From the NCBI RefSeq assembly GCF_014648395.1, contig NZ_BMRA01000004.1:295394-359393 (forward strand): a DNA stretch of 64,000 nucleotides, written 5' to 3'. How positions within the stretch are numbered: the first letter of the stretch is position 1; every line of letters starts with the position of its first letter. The DNA comes from Micromonospora fulviviridis (GTDB lineage Bacteria > Actinomycetota > Actinomycetes > Mycobacteriales > Micromonosporaceae). The notes beneath the pieces are model-generated. The model did not search any database and was not told where the DNA came from. It saw only the letters and a list, made by a program, of their open reading frames with translations. Shown here piece by piece: positions 7,156 through 16,500 of this stretch. A program made the translations under genes and the position numbers.

Positions 7156-9154
7156 GTCGGCCGGGGGCCACCGGCTTGTCCGGCCCGATCGTGGTGGGCC
7201 CCGGCCCGGCCGGCTCCGGCTCGGCGAACTCCGGCTCGGACTCGGTGCTGGTCGGCCCCGGCCCGGCCGGTTCGGGCTCGGCGAACTCCGGCTCCGTGCT
7301 GGTGGGCCCGGGGCCGGCCGGTTCGGGCTCGGTGAAGTCCTCGTCGTCCCCGCCGCCGAGCGACGGGTGCACGGGCAGGCCGGCCGCGAGCGACAGGGCC
7401 GAGCGCAGCAGCGGCAGGGCGGCCAGCGCGGTCGCCCCCTCGCCCAGGTCGAGCCGCAGGTCCAGCAGCGGGGTCAGGCCCAGCACGTCGGCGGCGAGCC
7501 GAACCCCGGGCCGGCCGCCGTGGTCGGGCAGCAGGCACCAGTGCCGGGCCTGCCCGGCCAGGTCGCGGCTCACCATGCCGGCGGCCACCCCGACCGGCCC
7601 GTCCAGCAGCACCGGTACGCGCCGGGCGGTCGCGCCGAGCAGCACGCCGGTGGCCACCGCCACGTCGCCACCGCCCAGCTCGGCGAGCACGTCCTTGGCC
7701 TCCCGGGGAGAGCGCCGGGTGCGGTGCAGCGCGTCCCGGACCGCCGCGCAGCGGACCATCCAGGCGGCGTCGTCGAACTCGCCGTGCTCGGTGATCACCC
7801 GGCCGAGGACCGCCGGGGGTTCCGCGCCGGCCGTGGCCGCCAGCACCGCCGCGGCGGCCGTCTCGGTGCCGGCTCCGCACGCCGCCAGCACCAGCAGCTG
7901 TACGCCCGCGTCGGCGGCCTGCTCGGCGAGCCGCCAGCCGTAGCGCAGGGCTGACTCGACCTGCTCGGCGGTGAGCGCCGGACCCTCCTCGATGGGGGCG
8001 GAGGTGGGCGCCTCGACCACCTGGAGGCTGGCGCCGCTCTCGGCCGCCAGCCGGGCCAGGGCCCCCTTGCCGGCGCGCGCCTGCCGGGCGCGGCGGGCCG
8101 ACTCGCCGGGAGTCGCGCCGGCCGACGCCCCGCCCTCGTGGTCGCCGTGCAGCAGCAGCACCCGGACCGCACCCCACGGCGTCGGGGTCGCGGTGCCCTG
8201 GGTGGCGGCGGCGAAGCCGACCACCCGCTCCAGCACGCCGAGGCCCGCGCCGGGAATGTCCAGGGTGGCGAGCCGGTCGACCGCCTGCGGGCCGGTGTAG
8301 TCGTCGGGCATCGGCAGTTCCATGCCGGGCTGGATGACCAGGCCGGTGGCGATCATCGGCAGCGCCATGGTCGGCGCGGCCCAGTCGGCCTGGCCGGCCG
8401 CGCCGCCCGGCGCCGGTGCCGGGGCGGCCGGCGCGGCGGGGGTGAGCACCTCGGGCAGCGCCTCGTCGGGCGCGCCGGCCGCCGGCCGGGCCTCGGTGCG
8501 GGCCGCCTGCTCCGGGGCGCCCGCCTGCTCGGGGGCGCCCGCCTGGCCGGGGCCGGCCTGCGCCGGGACGTCCGCCCGGCCGGGCCGGGCCGGCGTGGTC
8601 GGGGTGGCGGCCGGCTTCAGCCAGGCGGTCTGCCCGGCCACCACGAGCGCGACGGCGTCGCAGGCGTCGGCGACCGCCCGGTTGGTCGCGCCCAGCGCGT
8701 CGGTGAACGCCCGGCCCAGCGGCGTGGTGGGCACCAGGGACAGGCCCACCTCGGGGCTCACCAGCACCAGCCGGGCGGCGCTGCCCCGGACGGCCGCCGC
8801 CAGCTCGGCGATCGTGGCCGTGTCGTCGGCCGGCTGGTGGGCCGGGTCGAGCAGCACGGTCACCCAGCCGCCCAGGTCGTCCACGAGCAGCGTCTCGTTC
8901 GGCCCGGCCGCCGCGATCACCTCGGCCAGCCGGCCGGGGTCCGCCGCGGTCTCCTCGGTGGTCCAGCTGCCCGGCCGGCGGGCCCGGTGCGCCGCGAGGC
9001 GGGTCGCCCACTCGGTGTCCTCCGGGTCCCCTGCGGGGGCGGTGGCCACGTACCGGACCGTGGGCGCGTCGGCGACCACCGATTCGGCGAACTCCGACTT
9101 GCCGGAGCGGATACCGCCGAGCACCAGGAGGGTGTTCCACCCGTCAACGGACAT
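7145..9154 (-). CDS. cobU-cobT: Fused CobU-CobT: cobinamide kinase / NaMN-DMB phosphoribosyltransferase
   Basis: A 669-aa fusion. Residues 1-175 are CobU: P-loop GGIRSGKSEFAE at 13-24, VRYVATAPAG, and the VDDLGGWVT region. A Pro/Ala/Gly/Gln linker follows (about 180-260). Residues 260-610 are CobT-like, with CGAGTETAAAAVLAA and the C-terminal LRLDLGEGATALAALPLL. That last segment carries the glutamate proposed as catalytic base in Salmonella CobT (LGEG). The tail (610-669) is three acidic-proline repeats. ATG 9154 is preceded by TAAGGT and no Shine-Dalgarno. The linear order suggests channelling from cobinamide activation to alpha-ribazole phosphate synthesis, which is inference. The CobT half is divergent, so reduced activity is possible. 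Confidence 0.85.
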   Translation of the reverse strand: MSVDGWNTLLVLGGIRSGKSEFAESVVADAPTVRYVATAPAGDPEDTEWATRLAAHRARRPGSWTTEETAADPGRLAEVIAAAGPNETLLVDDLGGWVTVLLDPAHQPADDTATIAELAAAVRGSAARLVLVSPEVGLSLVPTTPLGRAFTDALGATNRAVADACDAVALVVAGQTAWLKPAATPTTPARPGRADVPAQAGPGQAGAPEQAGAPEQAARTEARPAAGAPDEALPEVLTPAAPAAPAPAPGGAAGQADWAAPTMALPMIATGLVIQPGMELPMPDDYTGPQAVDRLATLDIPGAGLGVLERVVGFAAATQGTATPTPWGAVRVLLLHGDHEGGASAGATPGESARRARQARAGKGALARLAAESGASLQVVEAPTSAPIEEGPALTAEQVESALRYGWRLAEQAADAGVQLLVLAACGAGTETAAAAVLAATAGAEPPAVLGRVITEHGEFDDAAWMVRCAAVRDALHRTRRSPREAKDVLAELGGGDVAVATGVLLGATARRVPVLLDGPVGVAAGMVSRDLAGQARHWCLLPDHGGRPGVRLAADVLGLTPLLDLRLDLGEGATALAALPLLRSALSLAAGLPVHPSLGGGDDEDFTEPEPAGPGPTSTEPEFAEPEPAGPGPTSTESEPEFAEPEPAGPGPTTIGPDKPVAPGRRAD
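7190..7335 (-). repeat. Three tandem acidic-proline repeats in the CobT tail
   Basis: The end of the cobU-cobT gene encodes three near-copies of EPEPAGPGPTST, separated by short variable acidic spacers. The DNA is correspondingly repetitive. The segment is beyond the catalytic core and probably disordered. Confidence 0.7.
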
Positions 9155-9160
9155 GCCCGT

Positions 9161-9166
9161 ACCTTA
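9161..9166 (-). promoter_or_regulatory. -10 hexamer (TAAGGT), leaderless cobU-cobT promoter
   Basis: TAAGGT on the minus strand ends 6 nt before ATG 9154, with no ribosome site between. Transcription is predicted to begin at the ATG. Confidence 0.45.
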
Positions 9167-9173
9167 AAGCCGT

Positions 9174-9195
9174 CCGGCGGGTCGCCGCCCGCCGG
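9174..9195 (-). terminator. Hairpin after the Ser/Thr kinase gene
   Basis: CCGGCGGG (9174-9181) and CCCGCCGG (9188-9195) form an 8-bp stem with a 6-nt loop, 11 nt beyond the kinase stop and upstream of the cobU-cobT promoter. Confidence 0.4.
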
Positions 9196-9205
9196 CCCGG
9201 CCGGC

Positions 9206-11254
9206 TCAGTCGCAGTGCTCGAACGGGCTGGCGTAGCTGGCCCCGCCCGTCGACCCGCCCCACTTCACGCAGACCCCGGCGGCGGTCGCCCGCACCGGCC
9301 CGGCGTAGTACTGGTAGCTGCCGCTCGCGGTCTGCCGCGCCTTGCCCTGCACCTCCAGGTACGTGGTCACCGTGGTGGCCCGCCCGACGTCGGCGTCCTT
9401 GAGGGTGACCACGCAGTTGGTGCCGGAGGCGGTGCTGTAGAGCAGGTAGACCCGGCCCCGGCGTACCCCGCCGGCGGTCAGCGTCGCCGAGTCGATCACC
9501 TGGTAGCCGCTGCCGCACACCTGCCCCGCCGTGTACGGCTGCTTCGGGCCGGCCGTGCTCGCGGTCGGCGCGGGCGCGCCCGTGGTCGGCGCCGGGTCCC
9601 CGCTCGACGGGGCGCCGGCGTCCGGCGCCGGGCGGCTCGACGTGGCCGACGGCGACCGGCTCGGCCGGCCGGTACGGCTGGGCGTCGGCTCCGCGGTGGC
9701 GCCGGCACCGGCGCTGGCGCTGGCCGAGACGTCCGGCTGCCCGGGGTCGGCGACCGGGGACTCCCCGGTCAGCGCGGCCGGGCGCTGCCCCGCGTCCGTG
9801 TCGTCGGGGGAGCGCACCGCCGCCACGACCACCGCCGTCACCACCGCGACCACCACCACCCCGGCCGCCCCGGCCAGCGCCAGCGCCCGGGCACGCCCCC
9901 GGCGCTCGGCCGGCTCCTCCAGCGTCGGCGGTACGCCCGAACCGGCGTGCCGGTCGTGCACCGAGCCGTACCCGCCGGGCGGCGGCCCGGGCTGCGCGAC
10001 CCCGACCGACCAGGCCGGCCCCGGCGCGGAGACCGGCCCGGAAGCCGGGACGGACCCGGGAGCCGGGATGTGCCCGTAAGGCGGAACGTGCCCGGAAGGC
10101 GTGGAGGCGTGCCCGGGTGGCGTGGAGGCGTGCCCGGGAGCGGCAAAGGCGGGACCGGGCGTGGGGGCGGGGCCTGGTGTGGGGGTGGGGCCGGGCGTCG
10201 CGGCGTGGGCGGCCGGGTCGGTGCCGGAGGCGGCGGGCGGCGAGGCCGCGGGCGCGGCGAGCGGCGCGGCCGGGAACGCGGCGGGCGGCGCGGCCGGGAA
10301 CGCGGCGGGCGGCGTACCCCCGGGCGGGCCCGGGATCGGCGCGGGCGCCGGCAGGACCGCCGGGCCCGGCACGGCCGGCCCGGCCACCGCCCACGGCGGG
10401 CGGGGCGGGACGGGGAGGCCGGCGAGGGTGGCGTCCCGGGCGTCCTGGGCGGCCTCGGCCAGGGCGAGCGCGCTCGGGAACCGGTCGGCCGGCCGCTTCG
10501 CCAGCGCCCGGCCGACCACCTCGACCACGGCCGGCGGCGTGCCGACCAGCGCCGGCGGCTCGTCCTGGACGTGCCGCATGGCCACCTGGAGCGGGTTGTC
10601 GCCGTCGAAGGGCGGCCGCCCGGCCAGGCAGTAGTACGCCACCGCGCCGAGGGCGTAGACGTCGGTGACCGGCGACACCGGCTGGCCGGCGGCCTGCTCC
10701 GGGGACATGTACGAGGCGGTGCCCAGCACCATGTGCGCGGCCGTGATGCCCGCCATGGTGGTGGCCCGGGCGATCCCGAAGTCGACCAGCACCACCGTGC
10801 CGTCCCGCTTGACCAGCAGGTTGCCGGGCTTCACGTCGCGGTGCACGATCCCGGCCAGGTGGGCGGCGTGCAGCGCGTGCGCGGCCTGGGCCACCACCGA
10901 CATGGTGGACGCCGGGTCGAGCCGGCCGGCGCGCCGGATCCAGGTGACCAGCGGCTCGCCGTCGACGTACTCCATCACCAGGTAGCTGACCTGGCTGCCG
11001 TCGGCGAGGGCCGCGGAGCCGAAGTCGTGCACCTGGACGATGCCGGGGTGGCGCAGCGCGGCCAGCATCCGGGCCTCGGCGTGGAAGCGGGTGGTGAACT
11101 CGGGGTCGGCGACCAGCGAGGGCAGCAGCACCTTCACCGCGACCTCGCGGCCCAGCAGGGTGTCGGTGCACTTCCAGACGGCCCCCATGCCGCCCGTCGC
11201 GATGCGTTCGCCCAGCCGATAGCGCTCGCTGAGCACCACTCCTTGAGTCAGCAC
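9206..11254 (-). CDS. Transmembrane Ser/Thr protein kinase (PknB-like) with Pro/Ala-rich linker
   Basis: A 682-aa Hanks-type kinase. Residues 1-265 hold the catalytic domain: GERIATGGMGAVW glycine loop, VAVKVL lysine, HRDVKPGN catalytic loop near 136, DFG, and SPEQ. A long Pro/Ala/Gly linker (about 275-450) follows, with repeats such as PGHASTP. One membrane helix lies near 455-480, then a Ser/Thr/Pro stalk. An outer domain of about 100 residues (TAGQVCGSGYQVIDS to the end) contains four cysteines. No PASTA repeats are present, so the signal sensed is unknown. GTG 11254 is chosen for its leaderless promoter; ATG 11293 would add 13 residues and has no ribosome site. Confidence 0.9.
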   Translation of the reverse strand: MLTQGVVLSERYRLGERIATGGMGAVWKCTDTLLGREVAVKVLLPSLVADPEFTTRFHAEARMLAALRHPGIVQVHDFGSAALADGSQVSYLVMEYVDGEPLVTWIRRAGRLDPASTMSVVAQAAHALHAAHLAGIVHRDVKPGNLLVKRDGTVVLVDFGIARATTMAGITAAHMVLGTASYMSPEQAAGQPVSPVTDVYALGAVAYYCLAGRPPFDGDNPLQVAMRHVQDEPPALVGTPPAVVEVVGRALAKRPADRFPSALALAEAAQDARDATLAGLPVPPRPPWAVAGPAVPGPAVLPAPAPIPGPPGGTPPAAFPAAPPAAFPAAPLAAPAASPPAASGTDPAAHAATPGPTPTPGPAPTPGPAFAAPGHASTPPGHASTPSGHVPPYGHIPAPGSVPASGPVSAPGPAWSVGVAQPGPPPGGYGSVHDRHAGSGVPPTLEEPAERRGRARALALAGAAGVVVVAVVTAVVVAAVRSPDDTDAGQRPAALTGESPVADPGQPDVSASASAGAGATAEPTPSRTGRPSRSPSATSSRPAPDAGAPSSGDPAPTTGAPAPTASTAGPKQPYTAGQVCGSGYQVIDSATLTAGGVRRGRVYLLYSTASGTNCVVTLKDADVGRATTVTTYLEVQGKARQTASGSYQYYAGPVRATAAGVCVKWGGSTGGASYASPFEHCD

Positions 11255-11260
11255 CGCGTC

Positions 11261-11266
11261 ACCGTA
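11261..11266 (-). promoter_or_regulatory. -10 hexamer (TACGGT), leaderless kinase promoter
   Basis: TACGGT on the minus strand ends 6 nt before GTG 11254. If used, it excludes the upstream ATG 11293 and fixes the N terminus at VLTQGVVLSERYRL. Confidence 0.4.
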
Positions 11267-11379
11267 CCGGCCCGGGGTGTCGGCATGATCCATGTGGCGG
11301 CCGGGCCGTCCCGCGTCGGGCCGACTAGGCTTGCGGGGGTTTCCGTCCCAGGGGCGACGGCGGCGAGGGGAGACGCGGC

Positions 11380-11580
11380 ATGGCGTGGAGCTGGCGGTAC
11401 GAGGGCACGAACGGCGCTTCGGTCGACGGGCCGGGTGAGTCGTTCCCCAGTCAGGCGGACGCCGAATCGTGGATCGGCCAGGCCTGGCGGGAGCTCGCGG
11501 CATCCGGCGTCACCTCCGTCGCACTCCTCGAGGACGACCGGGTGGAGTACCGGATGAGCCTGCTGCCCCCGGTCGAATGA
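11380..11580 (+). CDS. 66-aa conserved hypothetical protein
   Basis: A short soluble acidic protein (MAWSWRYEG...LLPPVE) with a strong GAGGGGAG ribosome site about 8 nt before ATG 11380. No recognised domain, though its composition suggests a small alpha/beta fold. Its TGA overlaps the ATG of the following M50 peptidase (ATGA), so the two are probably translated together. I recall homologues of this size in other actinomycetes but no function. Confidence 0.75.
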   Translation: MAWSWRYEGTNGASVDGPGESFPSQADAESWIGQAWRELAASGVTSVALLEDDRVEYRMSLLPPVE

Positions 11581-12374
11581 CGGGCTACGAGCGCCCGCGG
11601 GACCCGCTGGTGCTCGGGGTGCCCCGGGCGGCGTTCCGGCCCAGCGCGATCTTCCTCGCCCTGGTCGCGGTCTTCGTGGCCAGCGGGGTGATGACCTGGA
11701 ACCGGTTCGGCAACGTCCGGTTCGACGTCTTCCTCTTCGTGGTCTCCGGCTGGCTGATCTCGCTCTGCCTGCACGAGTACGCCCACGCCGTGGTCGCGTA
11801 CCGGGCCGGGGACCGGGACATCGCGCACCGGGGCTACCTGACGTTGAACCCGCTCAAGTACACCAACCCGTTGCTGTCCATCGTGCTGCCGGTGGTGGTG
11901 GTGCTTTTGGGCGGCATCGGCCTGCCCGGTGGCGCGGTCTGGGTGGACCGGCACGCCATCCCCGGCCGGCTGCGGCACACCCTGGTCAGCCTGGCCGGAC
12001 CGGCGACCAACGTGCTGTTCACCCTGCTGCTGGTGCTGGCCGTGCGGATCGGCCTGGGCGCGGGCGGCCCGCTGGAGTTCTGGGCGGGCGTGGGGCTGCT
12101 GGCGTTCCTCCAGCTCACCGCCAGCGTGCTCAACCTGCTGCCGGTGCCCGGCCTGGACGGCGGCAACATGATCCAGCCGTGGCTGAGCCCCGAGTACCGG
12201 CGGATGTACGACCTGTTCGCCCCGTACGGCTTCATCCTGTTGTTCGCGCTGCTGTGGAGCCCGCGGATCGGCAACTGGTTCTTCGGCGCCGTCTTCGACG
12301 TGGCGGACTTCCTCGGGCTGCCGCCCCAGCTCTACGTGCTCGGGCTCGACCTGATCCGGTTCTGGCGGGGCTGA
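11577..12374 (+). CDS. Site-2-type membrane metalloprotease (M50)
   Basis: A 265-aa integral membrane protein. The zinc motif HEYAH sits within LCLHEYAHAVVAYRAGD near residue 65. The second metal-ligand motif is LNLLPVPGLDGGN near residue 190. About six hydrophobic helices surround these. It belongs to the compact group without a PDZ domain, close to SpoIVFB and Rip3-like rhomboid-independent S2P enzymes, which cleave membrane-embedded substrates. The substrate is unknown; no anti-sigma factor gene is adjacent. The start overlaps the upstream 66-aa gene by 4 bp. Confidence 0.88.
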   Translation: MTGYERPRDPLVLGVPRAAFRPSAIFLALVAVFVASGVMTWNRFGNVRFDVFLFVVSGWLISLCLHEYAHAVVAYRAGDRDIAHRGYLTLNPLKYTNPLLSIVLPVVVVLLGGIGLPGGAVWVDRHAIPGRLRHTLVSLAGPATNVLFTLLLVLAVRIGLGAGGPLEFWAGVGLLAFLQLTASVLNLLPVPGLDGGNMIQPWLSPEYRRMYDLFAPYGFILLFALLWSPRIGNWFFGAVFDVADFLGLPPQLYVLGLDLIRFWRG

Positions 12375-12440
12375 CCCTCCGGGGGCGGGAGCCGGCGCGC
12401 AGCGGCGGGGTTCTCCGCGGTGCGCGTACCTCCGCGGGAG

Positions 12441-12473
12441 CCCGGGCCGGCGCGGAGATCGCGCCGGCCCGGG
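12441..12473. terminator. 14-bp perfect hairpin between convergent genes
   Basis: CCCGGGCCGGCGCG (12441-12454) and its exact complement (12460-12473) enclose GAGAT. The element lies between the M50 peptidase and the aldo/keto reductase and likely terminates both. There is no U tract. Confidence 0.65.
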
Positions 12474-12480
12474 GAGAGCG

Positions 12481-13479
12481 TCACGGACGCTGCGCCGGGC
12501 TCTCGGTCTTCGCCGGGTCCCGCTCAGTGACCGGCTCGACGATCTCGTCGATCGCCTTGAGCAGGTCGGCGTCGAGCTTCACGCCCGCCGCCTTCACGTT
12601 GTCGTGCACCTGCTCCGGCCGGGACGCGCCCACGATCGCCGAGGAGACGTTCGGGTTCTGGAGCACCCAGGCGACGGCGAGCTGCGGCATGGTCAGCCCG
12701 GCCTGCTCGGCCAGGGGCTTGAGCCGCTGCACCCGGGTGAGCACGTCGTCGCTCAGCCAGGACGCGATGAAGCCCGCCCCGGACTTCTCGTCGGTGGCGC
12801 GGGAACCGGCCGGCGGCGGCTGGCCCGGCAGGTACTTGCCGGAGAGCACGCCCTGGGCCATCGGCGACCACACGATCTGGCCGACGCCCAGCTCCTCGCT
12901 CGTGGGGATGACCTCGGCCTCGATGACCCGCCACAGCATCGAGTACTGCGGCTGGTTGGAGACCAGCGGGATGCGCAGTTCGCGGGCGAGCGCGTGCGCC
13001 TCGCGGATCTGCGACGCCTTCCACTCGGAGACGCCGATGTAGTGCGCCTTGCCGGAGTGCACGATGTCGGCGAACGCCTCCATCGTCTCCTCCAGCGGGG
13101 TGCTGTAGTCGTAGCGGTGGGCCTGGTAGAGGTCCACGTAGTCGGTCTGCAGGCGGCGCAGCGAGCCGTTGATCGACTCCATGATGTGCTTGCGGGACAG
13201 GCCCCGGTCGTTGCGGCCCGGCCCGGTCGGCCAGTACACCTTGGTGAAGATCTCCAGCCCCTCGCGCCGCTCGCCCTTCAGCGCGCGGCCGAGCACCTCC
13301 TCGGCCTTCGTGCCGGCGTAGACGTCGGCGGTGTCGAAGGTGGTGATGCCGGTGTCCAGGGCGGCCCGCACGCAGGCGGTCGCCGCCTCCTCCTCGACCT
13401 GCGACCCGTGGGTGATCCAGTTGCCGTACGAGATCTCGCTGACCAGCAGGCCCGATCGGCCTAGGTGTCGGAATTCCAT
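12481..13479 (-). CDS. Aldo/keto reductase (Kv-beta / YghZ-like)
   Basis: A 332-aa NADPH-dependent reductase. The catalytic tetrad is visible: Asp and Tyr in FDTADVYAGTKAEE, Lys in IFTKVYW, and His in QAHRYD. The C-terminal cofactor segment is SAIVGASRPEQVHDNV. Strong resemblance to the potassium-channel beta subunit/L-glyceraldehyde-3-phosphate reductase branch (ISYGNWITHG, QPQYSMLWR, SPMAQGVLSGKY). The physiological substrate is unknown. ATG 13479 has no ribosome site but a TAGGGT hexamer 6 nt upstream, so it is probably leaderless. Confidence 0.92.
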   Translation of the reverse strand: MEFRHLGRSGLLVSEISYGNWITHGSQVEEEAATACVRAALDTGITTFDTADVYAGTKAEEVLGRALKGERREGLEIFTKVYWPTGPGRNDRGLSRKHIMESINGSLRRLQTDYVDLYQAHRYDYSTPLEETMEAFADIVHSGKAHYIGVSEWKASQIREAHALARELRIPLVSNQPQYSMLWRVIEAEVIPTSEELGVGQIVWSPMAQGVLSGKYLPGQPPPAGSRATDEKSGAGFIASWLSDDVLTRVQRLKPLAEQAGLTMPQLAVAWVLQNPNVSSAIVGASRPEQVHDNVKAAGVKLDADLLKAIDEIVEPVTERDPAKTESPAQRP

Positions 13480-13485
13480 GCCCCG

Positions 13486-13491
13486 ACCCTA
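13486..13491 (-). promoter_or_regulatory. -10 hexamer (TAGGGT), leaderless aldo/keto reductase promoter
   Basis: TAGGGT on the minus strand ends 6 nt upstream of ATG 13479, with no Shine-Dalgarno between. Confidence 0.45.
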
Positions 13492-13556
13492 GCCCCGCCC
13501 GATCATGGTCGACATGCGGCGCGACGGGGTGTGACGCTCAGCCGGGCGGCCGGGCC

Positions 13557-16500
13557 TCAGAGCACCGGGCTGGTGTCGGCGAGCAACCGGTCGATCTCCG
13601 CCACCACGGCGGCCCGGCTCGGGTGCACCGGGTCGATCAGCCGCTCGCCCCGCCGGTCCAGCGCGCCCCACCGGCCCGACTCGTCGCCGACCAGGAACGC
13701 CACCGGGTGCACCACCAACGTCGGGTACGCCGGCGTGACCAGCACCCGGCCGGTCCGGTCCACCACCCCGCGGCGACCGGCCAGCTCCACCACGGCCAGG
13801 CCGTCCTCGGTGAAACCGTCCACGTACCGGCCGTCGGCCAGCGCGGTGTTCAGACCGTGGTATCGGGTCGGCACCACCACCTGGCCGGTCCGGTCCACCG
13901 CGCCCCAGCCGCCGTTCTGCCGGACCGCCGCCAGGCCGCCCCGGAACGGCCGGACGTCCTCGTAACCCGGCGGGATCTTCACGATGTTGGTCCGGTCGAC
14001 CGCCATCCACCGGCCCTTGCCGTCCATCGACACCCAGGACAGCCCCTCGGAGAACGAGCGCACCGCCCGGTAGCCGTTGTTCGCCTCGATCAGCGCCGCG
14101 CCGGTGGTGTCGATCAGCGCCCAGCGGGACGCCTCCGGGCGCCGTACCCACGCCAGGCCCTCGCGGAACGGCTGCACCTCGGCGTACCGGTGCCCGATCA
14201 CCAGCTCGCCCTCGGCGTCCGCGTACCCCCAGAGCTCCTGCTCCTCGTCGAAGGTCGGCACCGGGTGCTGCTCGCCGCCCAGGACCGTCTCCCGGCTGCG
14301 CGGCTTCGGCCCGAACCCGCCCGTCGCGGCCCGCTCCGCGACCGCGTCCAGCGCCAGCGTGGTACGTGCGTTCAGCTCCGGGTCCTCGCCCTGGCGCAGG
14401 TCCAGCGCCCGCTCGAAGTGCAGGCACGCTTCGGTCAGCCGGCCCTGGTCGTAGCAGGAGCGGCCGGCGTGCTCGTGCAGCACCGCGCGCAGCCGGTCGG
14501 GCAGCTCCGGCGAGTTGGCCTCAGCGAAGAGCCGGTCGGCCTCCGCGTGCTCGCCCCGCCAGCGCAGCACCTCGGCCAGCCGGGCGCGGGCCAGCGCGGT
14601 CCGCCGCAACTCGCCGGTGGCCTCCGCGTACGTGAGGGCGAGCCGCGCGTCGGCCAGGGCGTCGTCCAGGTCGCCGAGGATCCGGGACGCCACCGAGCGC
14701 AGGCTGAGCAGCCGGGCGCGGCTGCGGTTGTCCAGCGCGCTGCCGAGCTTGGTGGTCAGTCCGTCCCGGATCTCCCGCAGCGCCGGGGGATCGGGGGCCT
14801 CCTCGCGGAGGGTCTCCGGGTGCAGCCGCCAGCGGATGGCGGCGAGTGCCTGCTCCGGGTCGACCGGGCGGGACTCCCGCGGCTCGGCGTCGGCGTCCGG
14901 CTCGGGCGCCCCCTTCTCCGTTCCGTGGGTGTGCGGTGCGTCCCCCGCCGGGGTGGACCCGGTGGACGCCACGGCCGTGGTGGGCTGTGCCGGCGCCGGC
15001 TCGTCCTGGTCGGCGGGTGGGTCCGGGACCGCACGTGGCTGGGCGGGGGCCGGCTCGTGCGGGACGGTCGTCGGGGCGGTGTCGGGGGTCGCGCCGCTCT
15101 CGTGCGACGTGACTGCCGGTGTGGCGGCCTCCCGCACCGCCTGTGCCGGTGGGTCGGCCGGTGTGCGCGGAGCCGGCGGGGCGACGTCGGGGGTCGTGGT
15201 GCCCTGGGTAGCCGCCTGGGCCGGTACCTCGGCTCGGGTCGGCGGGTGCGGCGTCGGGACCGGGGCGGGCGCCGTCTCCGGGGTGGCCGCCTGGCCTTCC
15301 CTGTCGGGCTGGGCGGGGGGCCGAGCCGGGAGCGCCGGGGCGGCGGTGGCCTCCGGGGCGGTGTGCGGTGGGAGGTCGTCGACGGGCGGCCTGGGAACCG
15401 GCGCCGCGAGACCGGGGGCCGGCGGGCCGGAGACAGGCGTGGCGGAGAGGGGCGGGCCGGAGACAGGCGTGGCGGAGACGGGTGTGACGGGCGGGCTGGA
15501 GACGGGTGTGGCGGCAACGGGCGCGCCGGAGGCAGGCGTGGGGGAGACGGGCGTGGCCGGGCTCGGTGCCGGTGCCGCAGAGACGGATGCGGCGGGGTTC
15601 GGGGCGGGCGCTCCGGAAACGGGCCTGGCCGGGTTCGGCGCGGGGGCTTCCGCGACTGGCGTGGCCGGGGCCGCGTCGATCCCGGCGGCCGCGGCCGGCT
15701 CCGGCGTTCCCGTGGCCCGCGAGCCCGATCCGGCCTGGAGGCCGGCGGCCGAGGCCGACCTTTCCGGCTCGGCTGCGACTGTTTCCGAGCTGGCCACGGC
15801 CTGAGCGTCGCGCGCCGGGCCGGGCAACTCCGGCTCTGGCCGGTTCGCGGTCGCGTCGGGTACCGGGACGTCGTGCGGGGCGTCGAGCGCCGGGGCGGAC
15901 GCCTCCGTCGGAGCGTCCGGCGACACCGGCGCCTTCGGCCGGAACCAGGCATCCGCGCCACCGTTCGCCGGCTCGGCGCGCCGCGCGGACGCCGCGTCCT
16001 CCGGCCGGTCGGCGGCCTCGGCGCGCCCTCCGTGCCCGCCGGCGGTGACCGGTGCGGGCACCTGGTCGCCCGCCTCCGGCGACTCGGGGCTGGATGTGGT
16101 CTCGCGGCCGTCGCCCGCCGGCCGGTCGGCCTCGGCGGGCGTGGTCGGGCCGGCGGTACCGCCCGGCCGGCGGTCCTCGGCGGGCGTGCTCGGATCGGGG
16201 GTGTTTTCCAGCCGGGTGTCCTCGACGGGCGTGCTCGGGCGGGGGGTGCTGCCCGGCGGGGGGACCTCGGTGGGCGCGGTCGGGACGGCGGTGGGCTCCG
16301 GCCGGGCGGCCGCGGGGCCGGGATAGGCGGGCGGCGCGGGTCGGACCGGCGTCGGTGCGGCCGGGGCCGGCTCGTCGACGGGTCGGGCCTGCGGTGCCGG
16401 GGTGGGGCGCGGCGGGGCCTCCTGGCCATGCGCGGTCCGCGCTGCCGGCTCGGCGCGGTCGGCCGGAGCCGGACGGTCGGGCAGCGACGAGGAGCCGGCG

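Noticed and set aside
9155..9205. Cobalamin riboswitch upstream of cobU-cobT
   Set aside because: The gap is only 51 bp and the predicted start is leaderless.
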